Positions 22,665-31,508 of a stretch of DNA of 64,000 bases are shown here, piece after piece. How positions within the stretch are numbered: the first letter of the stretch is position 1; every line of letters starts with the position of its first letter. The stretch covers positions 22,040,744 through 22,104,743 of the forward strand of contig OX419759.1 in the NCBI GenBank assembly GCA_948567375.1, written 5' to 3'. This stretch comes from Lunularia cruciata (lineage: Eukaryota; Streptophyta; Marchantiopsida; Lunulariales; Lunulariaceae). The notes below the pieces were generated by a model. The model searched no databases and was not told where the DNA came from. It saw only the letters and a program-made list of their open reading frames with translations. The position numbers and the translations under genes are program-made.

Positions 22665-25310
22665 TGTGGTGCCCACATTTTATTTTTTTCAAAATAAAAA
22701 AGAAGAAGTGTATAGAGAAGTCAGATTGCGCCTGTATGGCCAAAGAAGGCAAAGAAAAGAGTCTTTGGGATGAAACCCAAAGTAAAGTGACTTTGGGTAA
22801 TAAGGCAAAGTACTCGGAAATGCCCTATCAGCATACAACCCGAAGAAAATTGTCTTTGTATCGGGAGGAGCTCAACCCAAGGCGAAGACAGTCTAACAAC
22901 CTTTCGTCGGGGTGAGAAATTCAAGAAGGGACCATTCAAAAACCGGCGGCCCAAATGCACGAAGGTTGATTGATAGTGACAGGTGCATGCAAGAGGTGTG
23001 ATTTCTTGGTAGAAACTCAAAGTGAAGAAAGACGAAGAAGCGCAACTCTTTAAAATCAAACACTTGCAACGATGAAATGTCGAGTAATTTTCCTTCACCT
23101 TTGAGAAGTCGTCTTGCAGGTGATTATGGGAAGGGAACTAGAGTTGGAATCATGTTAGTGCATAAGGGAGAAGGCGCGAGAGTGAAATCAAGAGATAGTG
23201 AGAAGGCAGAAGAGATGGGAGGAGGAAAGAAGAACTCTAAATTTGTAGTGAGAAATCATGCGATTCGAAGGTTAGATGTGATCGCTAAGATTAAAGTCTT
23301 GAGCCGACTTTGGGTCACTTTCTTGGCATGGAACTAGAATGTGAGCTTTCCAGGTTTCATGACAGAAATCATCGAGAGCAAGTGTCTCGATGGACCCAAG
23401 GAAGAAGGGAAGAGAGGAAATCCGGCTTGCTGGACAGAGTCAGATTGGAGACTTGTACTTGGGAAGGAAGCAGGCTTGGAGCAAGGGGCCATGTTCTTGG
23501 GGAAGGGAGAGATAGCTCAAGAAACCCAAGAAGTGAGAGATGTATTCTTGTCAAAGCAGACAAAGAATGGGTACAAAGTTGAGAGCTACAAAGACCCTGT
23601 GAAGAGAGGAATTGTGAGTGCACTGATGGCCATCCTGAAGCCAGAGAGAACCACTTATGTGATGAAACACCAAGCGGTGTTCTTTCACAAGCTATTCGTA
23701 GGAGAACCGATCAATTGGGCGAGGTGTTTCCATGGGAGAACGAGGCAGATGGTGTGGAATTTGTGGGATAAATTGCCTCCACACTACATTGTGCCGTTTG
23801 CAGTGCATTTCTACCTTGGGCTAAATTTGCTAAACTCAGCGGAGCAAACTTGGATGGTGTCGCACTTCCATCCTGATTTGCAAAAGGAGGTTGACGTCAA
23901 GGAGCAGTAATACATCTTGCAAATCAGGAGCACCGAAAACTACTACACAAAGATAGGGAAGAACATGGAGGTTGCAGTGAGTACCCCAAATACGAAGAAG
24001 AGAAGTCGGCATGGCAAAGCCGAAGACACAAAGAAAAACCCCCGGAAGACACGGAGAGGCAACCCAAGGCGAGGTATGGTGGTGATCGAGTCGAAGGATG
24101 AAGACTCGGAAGGTGATGTCAAGCTTAAGACTGAAGACTCGGAACACGAGGAGGAGCCTGAGCTAACGCTGCAGAATGGAGATATGAGTAGCGACAGCAA
24201 AGGAGGAGAAATGACATTGGCACCGGCGGCTGTAGAAGAAGAATACAAAGAAGAAGAAGTGCAGGCAGAAATTGAAGCCAAAGATAATACACAGTTGGAA
24301 GACAAAGTAATTGTGCCCAAAGAGAAGACAATTGCAATACAGAGAAGAGTTTGCTCAAGATGTAAGGCAAAATGTGAAGCAGGGCCAAGTAAGGCAAAAG
24401 AAGATGTGAGTGAAAGCTCAGGAAGTGAGGCATCGATTCCGATACGAAGACTGTAGAGATGAAGGCAAGTATCGAGCAAACAAGAAGGGAGAAGGGACAT
24501 CACTCCGCAGGTTGAAATAGTTGCTAGTGATGGAGTGGAGTACCTGCGGGAGATTGTGTGCCCATTGCTAGTGAAGTTGGAGCACAAGAAGAAGGAAATG
24601 CAGTGGACATGTCCGGAGGTGAAGACTGTTTTGTAGGTATTATCGAGATTAGAAGAAGAGAACTTGGAGTTGAAGAAGAGTATAACCCAAGGTGAGGAGG
24701 AAAGAGAAGTGTTGCGAGCGGAGGCAGTAGTGAGAAGTCAAGTAATTGAAGACCTGAAGAGAGAAGTAAATTATTGAGAGGATCTTGTGAAGAAGAGTGA
24801 CATAGCAAGGGAGAGACAAGTAGCTGAGTATGAGATCTTGAAGCAGCAGTTTGCTGATTCAAGAGTAGAGGTAATCCATGCTATGGCAAGAGTAGCTACA
24901 AAGGATCGGGAGCTCAATAGGGTGATGGAGAGTGTCGAGGAGAAGAAGCAACTCTGGCAACAAGAGTTGGCGGCACGATATAGAGAAGAAGATAAATTAC
25001 GAGAATTACTTCGTAATCAGGAGGAGAGAGTTGTCTAGAAGGAGAAGGAGAAGGAGTCGGTGAAAGCCGAGTTCAAGGCGGAGTTGGCGATGTACCGAGA
25101 GGATTTGCTTGCAGATTGGGAACATAAGAGAAAGACGAGATTGGAGCCATTGAAAGAGATAGTCCTCCGAATGAATGCAATGTTAAGTACAGAAGCCAAC
25201 ATTCGGATTGAAGAGACGAGGCTGCACGAGTTGAAGTTGTTGGTGCAGGAGACGTGGCAAAGACAAGCAAAGGATACAGATATGAATGTCTTCTTAATTA
25301 GTCTCAGAAC
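22665..25310 (+). repeat. Family B LTR fragment 'delta' (plus), truncated by element C
   Basis: Starts TGTGGTGCCCACATTTTA at 22665 and includes the U3 start (with ACTCGG/CCCAAAGT motifs) and about 2.2 kb of the coding frame up to 25310. There the element C LTR (TGTAACACTC) begins. The missing C-terminal part and tail are not found on the far side of C. Confidence 0.85.
23077..25310 (+). pseudogene. LTR-encoded coiled-coil protein, delta copy (3' truncated)
   Basis: Starts at ATG 23077 (MSSNFPSPLRSRLAGDYGKG). Long runs: 23077-23337, 23341-23910, 23917-24456, 24787-25038 and 25060-25310. Stops between runs are mostly single substitutions: TAG for Trp in FLAWN-stop-NVSF, TAA after KEQ, TAG after IRRL. 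The domain blocks ESYKDPVKRGIVSAL and MKHQAVFFHKLFVGEPINW are intact, then GEMTLAPAAVEEEYKEEE (acidic) and LRELLRNQEERVV (coiled coil). It ends in mid-protein at FLISLRT where element C interrupts it. Confidence 0.85.
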
Positions 25311-25997
25311 TGTAACACTCATTTGTGCATGTGTATGGTATTGTGATATTTAGCTTGGTATTACAAGTACTTAAGAGATATTATTTATATAGAGATAAAG
25401 GATGGTTCTATATTAGTCATGGTTAGCTAAAGTTAGTCATAGCTAAGATAGATGGGACCTTACTTTAGAGGAAGTAGAAAAGATGAGAACCACTATTTTG
25501 GATTTTAGTGTATTGACTTGGTATTATTCCTAGGTGTTTGGCTTTGAAGAAAGAGTTGAGAACTCTTGGGCCTGCAAGCCTTTTTGTTTTGGATTCTTCT
25601 TTAGTCCAAGGATAGCCCATGTGAAGGAATCCTTGACTTAGTGGTTGGGTCAAGATAAGACCACATGCTTAGGGGAATATGCCTATGTGAATGGATATTC
25701 CTTTCTACTTTTTGACTTTACTTGACTTTTAGTCTAGTAACTTGAACGGTAATTAGTAACTTTGGTACGTAACTATTTCACAAGTATATAAACAAGGGGT
25801 GAGGAGGTACTCATCATCCTTTCATTTGAAACTATCTCTCTCTCATTGAGTTCTCTAGTGATCAATGTCTTGAGTCTTGGAGTGTTAGCCTTGGAGGAGT
25901 ATGATGGAGTTTGGGGTTCCTTGCCTTCTTAGTCCATGGTGCGCTACTATAATAGCCATCAGAGGTTCATCTTGAGTGAGAGATAGGCCGGCTCACA
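25311..25997 (+). repeat. 5' LTR of element C
   Basis: TGTAACACTCATTTGTGC... to ...GGCCGGCTCACA; 687 bases, matched by 36208-36884. It has TG/CA ends. A TATATAA box is at 25785-25791. A short minus-strand frame inside (25653-25465) is not credible. Confidence 0.92.
25785..25791 (+). promoter_or_regulatory. TATA box of element C 5' LTR
   Basis: TATATAAAC, repeated as TATATAAAA at 36672-36680 in the 3' LTR. It is the best candidate for the genomic-RNA promoter. Confidence 0.65.
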
Positions 25998-26001
25998 TTT
26001 T

Positions 26002-26018
26002 TGGTTTCGTTGCCGGGA
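26002..26018 (+). promoter_or_regulatory. Primer-binding site of element C
   Basis: TGGTTTCGTTGCCGGGA four bases after the LTR end. It shares the GTTGCCGGGA half with the common plant gypsy primer site, but its first half differs from GGCGCC. Confidence 0.75.
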
Positions 26019-26038
26019 CCTCTCTAGAAGGCAAGATA

Positions 26039-26209
26039 ATGTCCCGCGTTCAATTCTACATTAGACAGAAGGAGGCTATGAGAGCTCACTTGGAGAGAAC
26101 ATTAGGAGAGGAGAGTGCTGAACTTATGTTAGAGAACCAAGATCCATTTGTATACCCTGTAGTTCATTATGATGTCTTTGAGGTGATTTTGTACATCTTG
26201 TACACATGA
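26039..26209 (+). CDS. Short leader ORF of element C (56 aa), unknown
   Basis: The first ATG after the primer-binding site opens a 56-codon frame (MSRVQFYIRQKEAMRAHLER, then EESAELMLENQDPF). It is polar and helix-like and matches nothing I recognise. It could be the remnant of a gag-like N-terminus, an upstream ORF, or chance. From 26210 to 26645 I see no further credible gene. Confidence 0.25.
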   Translation: MSRVQFYIRQKEAMRAHLERTLGEESAELMLENQDPFVYPVVHYDVFEVILYILYT

Positions 26210-26645
26210 GAGGAATTGGAGAGATTGTGTGAGGTGGATTGCAGATTTTGGGGATTAAGGTGATTTTGAGCAAAATCTCAAGTTTGAGATCTGGACTTGA
26301 GATTTCTACACATAATAGCTTGGGTTATCTTTCAGTTAGCACACTTAAAATTATTGTGAGAGCTTCTATGCGCACTGGGCTAGAAGTTTTGAAAGTTGAT
26401 AGGGTAAAGTGCTCCCGCAACTGCATGCTCTCTGGAAAATTGTACAGAGTTTGCCATTTCTTCAATTTTCAATGAATTGTCCTGAAAATTTCCAAGAACA
26501 TTCAGTGCATTGTATCCTACCTGCTGCCACAAAAATTAGAGAGAGATCGTTCTTGCGCAGGGAGAAATGAGTTTTTGAAGTGAAGGGGGTGGTTTTCAGA
26601 CCAAATCTGAAATATGGGTGCTGAATAGAAAGGTGTCTAGGCCAA

Positions 26646-27330
26646 ATGGCTCAATTAAAAGATCTGAAATTTTGCAAGGAGGGACGCCCTAGAGTTTTTA
26701 TCAAGTGTGCCAAATTTCAGAGGACTGTGACATATTGGTTGGGAGATTTGAGTGAAATTATGAGGAAGGGTCAATTCTGCAGAGTGGAGATCTCATGCAT
26801 GAGGAGTTTGAGATCAACAAAAAGCATGTTTGAGTGTTTAGATTCATCTTGGGAACATGGAGGGTCATCAAGAGTGGAAATTGAGATTATGCAAGGTTCC
26901 CCAAGGGTTTGAGGTGATTGTAGGGGTGGATTTGAGGAAAAGAGAGTTTACAATAGAATTTGAAGAGAGTGTTGAGAGGATCCAAAAACCTACACCACTT
27001 GGAGGAAAGAGTGAGTCTAAGTGCTTTTTGTGTGGAGAGAAGGGACATAAGGCAAGTTCATGACCATTGACCTTTAAGAGCAAGAGATTGAGAGAAAGGA
27101 GAGGCTTACTTGAGTTGGGTTTACATGTTGGACCTTCTTCACCAAGATTGGGAGGAAGAAGATCTAAGACCAAGGAGTTGTGTGAGGTTTGTGGAGTTGA
27201 AGGACTTCCAAAAGGACATGAGTGTAGTGGAGTAAAATCACTTTTGGAGACTTTGGTGAAGGATCTTGGAGAGAGTCTTAGTACAGCTATAGAAATACTA
27301 CCACCTTCATCAGCTAGTTCTCAAGATTAG
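26646..27330 (+). pseudogene. Extra zinc-knuckle ORF in the leader of element C
   Basis: Two overlapping frames look like one broken gene. Frame one (26646-26912) reads protein-like in GRPRVFIKCAKFQRTVTYW. Frame two (26857-27330) gives WKLRLCKVPQGFEVIVGVDL, then CFLCGEKGHKASS-TGA and, past the TGA (27061-27063), CEVCGVEGLPKGHEC and an ordinary C-terminus ending at 27330. The TGA falls exactly where the last Cys of a CX2CX4HX4C knuckle belongs. It is upstream of, and separate from, the real gag at 27562, so it is an additional gene. The layout (domain, then single knuckle) recalls plant zf-CCHC/DUF4283-type proteins. That comparison is from memory and weak. Confidence 0.5.
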
Positions 27331-27561
27331 TGATGGAGATAATCTTTCAACTTATGGATAAACTATCCATGAGAGTTAGATTATATGCACTGTAGGATTT
27401 GATGTTGCTATAGAAATCTTGGAGCAACCTGAACCTTTTGTGTTCTCTAGAGTGGATTATTCTCAGATGGTGTTAGTCATGTATATACTCTATTAGTAAT
27501 AGAGTGAGAGAAACAAAAAGAAAAAAAAATTGAGAGAAAAGAAAGATAGTGAGGGGTTAAG

Positions 27562-28952
27562 ATGGGGAAACTTCCGGTTTTCTTTGGCAAGGATAGAGAA
27601 GATGTGGAGGCCTTTGTGAGAGACTTCAAGAGAGCTTGCAAAGGAAACAATGAGAGGAGGAAGAATGAGTGGGCCTCATTATTACCAGATTTCTTTGAGG
27701 ATGCATCACTTACATGGTATGAGTCAGAATCCCAAAAGAGAGGAGAGATGGGCAAGAAGAGTCTTGGGAGACTTTGACTTCAGCACTCATTGAGAACTTT
27801 CTTCCTGGTGAGAGTTATGAGAGATTGATGAGTGAGGTAACATTTCTCAAGCAAGGAGATGGAGAGAAAGTGAGAGTCTATGTGGAAAGAGTAGAAAAGT
27901 TAGAGTCCAGATTTCGCATAGTGTTGAGGAAGGGTGGGGATGATGTGGAGACTACAATGATTGGCATAGGGGTCATGCTCACCAAGAATTTTGTGAGAGG
28001 GTTGAGACCACAAATTAGAAGCAAGGTGAGATATGAGAAACCTTCTTCCAAGGTTGATGCTATCAAGATCGCAATTCGTATGGAGGAGAGTTTGGAAGGG
28101 GATGAGAGTGATTTGGTGGTGAAGGAGGTTGTGCATCCTCCTCAAGGCTACAAGTATGGTGGAACTTCTGATACTTTGGTGACAAGGGTTGCACCACAAG
28201 TAGTAGTTGCTCCAGTTCTTGCACCTCCACCAAAAGATCCACTCCAAACCATCACAAAACAACTTGTGGATCTCAAGATCAATGTGGTGCAACTATGGGA
28301 GAAGAGAGAGGTGGATCCGAATGTAGGGAGAGGGCCTAGGAGTTATGGAAACTATCCATATAGAGGAGGCCAACCAGCCAAAAATTTCAATGTTAGAAAT
28401 TGTTTTGGTTGTGGAGGAAGAGGCCATATCCAAAGGAATTGCCCAAATTCCACTTACCATGGAGGAAGGGGTTATGAGGGAGCCAATAGAGGGAAAGAGG
28501 GAGGTAGTGAAACCCAAGTGGCTCCTAATCCCAACAAAGGTAAGGGGATAGCATCTATAGATGTGGTTGAGAGCAAGTATGAGAAGGGAGAGTGCTCAAA
28601 CTCCAAGGGTCTTAATTTGGAGCTTTTGGCACAAGAAAAGAAGAGACCTCGTTTTGCAGAGGATGTTCACTCTTCTCAAGGACTTACCTCAAGCAAGGAT
28701 ACTCCTATGTCTACTAGGGGCACTCACATCTCAACACCATCAACAACAAAGACTCCAAGGAAGAAGTTGGGGATGGAGGACTTCTTGATCTCAAAGCAAC
28801 AATGGAACTACAATGTGTTGGAGGATGTTGGTAGTCACAAGGCTAACATCATAGTGGGCCAATTAATTGCTTTGAACCCTACCTTGAGAAAGGAGCTTAG
28901 AGGTGGTTTGAGTTCTACAAGGGGCAAGAGGAAGAAGAAGGCAAAAGTTTAG
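27562..28952 (+). pseudogene. Element C gag
   Basis: Starts MGKLPVFFGKDREDVEAFV at 27562. One frameshift near 27770 (MGKKSLGRL-stop versus LTSALIENFLPGESYERLM) splits it; from 27774 it runs to TAG 28950-28952. The capsid core includes LTWYESESQKR, GEKVRVYVERVEKLE and FVRGLRPQIRSKV. One zinc knuckle, CFGCGGRGHIQRNC, is at about 28400-28442 and is followed by a Gly-rich stretch. The region ends with a basic GKRKKKAKV just before the TAG. The protease frame continues in phase after the TAG, so the stop may be a mutation or a readthrough site. Confidence 0.85.
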
Positions 28953-28958
28953 GTATCA

Positions 28959-30452
28959 ATGGGGGTGATGGATGCCAAGCCAGCACCATGGGAGGCTTGT
29001 GAATATGCCTCCAAGATTGATGTGAGAGGGAATGGTCACAACATCAAGGATGCATTGGTTGATGGAGGATCAGTAGTGAATGCCATGTCAGAAAGGTTGA
29101 TGAAGAAGTTGGGTATGGTACCTTCAAGACTTTCAACATTTGTGGTGAGCATGGCAAACAAGCAACAAGTTCGACCAGTAGGGGTGATGGACAAAGTGGT
29201 AGTTTCAGTTATGGGAGTTCAAAATCTCATGACTTTCCAAGTCTTGAAGGATTCAAGCTATGGATTACTTCTTGGGAGGCCATGGTTGAGAGCAGCATGC
29301 ACAACTGATCGATGGCACAAAGGGTACTTGAGGATTGGGCCATCAAACCATAGAGTCACAATTCATGTGACTAACACCACCAACACTTCACATTCAGATA
29401 CACCATCTTCTGATTATTGGGAATCAGATTCTGAAGAAGGAGCTTCAGGTGTGGACACAAGCATGGAAGAGGAGACTTCCACGGAGGAGGATGAATCTGA
29501 ATCTGATTCAGATGTGTATCCTTTGTGTGCTATGGATTTTGCACCTAAGCCAGAGGTTTTGAAGGACCCAGATAAATCACCATTGACACTTGAGGAGGTA
29601 GAGAGAAGGTTATCTACCCTCAAGAATGGTCCAAATGTTACCAAGGAGGAGAAGGTGAGATTTGAGGGGATTTTCCACAAGTTCATCCATGTGTTTGCTT
29701 TTAGTTACAAGGATTTGAAGGAAGTCACCTTGGAGGAGCACAAGATAGAGGTGGAGTCACATGCAAGACCAATCCGCCAAAAGCAACATCGCATTAGCCC
29801 ACCAATATCTTTGGTTGTGAAGGAGGAGATTGATAAGCTCAAGGAGGCTGGACTTATCTTTGAGGTGGAGAATTCAGAATGGGTGTCTCCAATTGTCATT
29901 GTGAAGAAAAAGAATGGCAAGCTTCGGGTATGTGTGGATTACAAGAAGCTCAATGCTGTTACCAAGAAGGACTACTACCCATTGCCATTCATTGATGAGA
30001 TCTTGGAGGAGGTTGCAGGTCATGAGAGGTGTAGTTTTGGAGATGGTTATAGTGGATACAACCAAATCAAGATTGCACCAGAGCATCAAAAACTCACCAC
30101 GTTCACCACACCTTGGGGAACTTACGCTTTCAAGGTCATGCCTTTTGGGCTTTGCAATGCTCCAGCCACATTCCAACGGTTCATGAACAAGGTATTTGAA
30201 CCTTTCATTGGGAAATTTGTGAGAGACTTCATTGATGACCTTTGTGTCTATGGGAGCAAGGAGGAGCACTTTGAGCACCTAATCAAAGTCTTGCAATGCT
30301 TGGATGAGGCAAATGCATCACTCAACCCAGAGAAGTGCATGTTTGGATGTGAAGAAGGTCTACTTTTGGGGCACATCATCTCCAAGGATGGAATAGCAGT
30401 TGATCCTGAGAAGGTGAAGAAATCTCAGACCTTCCATTCCCTTCAAGCTTGA
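28959..30452 (+). pseudogene. Element C protease and reverse transcriptase
   Basis: 497 codons in phase with gag. Protease: LVDGGSVVNAMSERLM (about 29055-29100), a D-G-G variant of the D-S/T-G active site seen in some plant gypsy elements, and GLLLGRPWLRAAC. An acidic linker follows. RT: LIFEVENSEWVSPIVIV, RVCVDYKKLNAV, GDGYSGYNQIKI, MPFGLCNAPATFQRFM, FIDDLCVYG (F-x-D-D active site) and LGHIISKDGIAVDPEK. The frame breaks at about 30445; RT connection and RNase H continue in another frame (TKLSQFLGMVGYYRRF from 30449). Catalytic aspartates are present. Confidence 0.92.
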
Positions 30453-30715
30453 CAAAGTTAAGCCAATTCTTGGGGATGGTTGGATACTATAGGAGGTTCA
30501 TCTTCTCATTTTCCAACAAAGCTTATGCATTGACCATCTACATGAAGGAGGGTGTAGATTACATGGTGATTTTGGATGACAAGGAGGCTCTCAAAGCTTT
30601 TGAGGAGCTCAAGCAATCAATCCCTTGTTGTAGCTCCAATTCTTGCTAAACCTGATTGGAAAAAGCCTTTCATCCTCTACATTGATGCTTCTAATGTAGC
30701 TATAGGATGCACTCT
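30449..30715 (+). pseudogene. Element C RT-RNase H junction, first piece
   Basis: Frame 30449-30649 (LGMVGYYRRFIFSFSNKAY, DKEALKAFEELKQSI), then a one-base shift to ILYIDASNVAIG (first RNase H Asp). This is cut at 30715 by the solo B LTR inside the codons for GCTL. It resumes at 34496 with SQLDQDGYDHPIAYASRQM. Confidence 0.88.
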
Positions 30716-31385
30716 TGTGACAACCCGGCAAATATCACTTTTGCGGTAATCGGATAAGTAAAGTTTGTTCCCGCAGAGATACGAGTCAGAAATGTCTAAA
30801 TACGAAGCAAAGTAACAATTTCAGTTCTTCTTGGTTGCGTCTTTAATCTCTCAGGTAGAAACCACACCCAGAAGAGAGTAACAAGCACTGACTTGCAGTC
30901 TTGTCACAAATTAACACTCCTTAATCACAACTCCATCAAATCTTTCCAAACAATCTTGATTGTGATGATTCAAGCTCTCCCAAAAATGGCACTTCACTGC
31001 AAAACGACTTCGCCTCAAAATTGTGTTCCACCCTTCCACTGAAGGCACAACTTCCTCGATCAAAATTGCTTCACATCAACTTCGCCTTGCACTCACAAAT
31101 GCAGAATACTACCAACACTACAATTCCTCTCAGATCTGTCAAGGCATTGCTTCGATTGCACTTCACTCAGGATCACACACACAGAATGAAGATCAAGGCT
31201 GTGGAATCCAACATCCAACAAGCACTCTGACTTGCACTTTGAATTTCTCCAAACACTCACAAACACAATTGCAAAATTGATACTCGGAATCAAGCTCAAG
31301 CGATGAGCACTGCTTCACAGCACTTTGCTTTATCTATTCTCAAAAATAATGAGCACTGAACAATATAATACTGCGAATGCCACTC

Positions 31386-31392
31386 TTAAATA
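31386..31392 (-). promoter_or_regulatory. TATA-like box of the solo B LTR
   Basis: Minus strand TATTTAA in CACTATTTAAGAGTGG, about 117 bases after the ORF stop, as in the other copies. Confidence 0.62.
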
Positions 31393-31508
31393 GTGAAGCA
31401 ATCGACAGTTCTAACAACTATACCGTTCTACAACAACTGTTCTAACCTGCAGATCCAAAATGACAATGCATCTCTTCATATCTGCCCCTTCAAATCTCAA
31501 ATTGGTTA

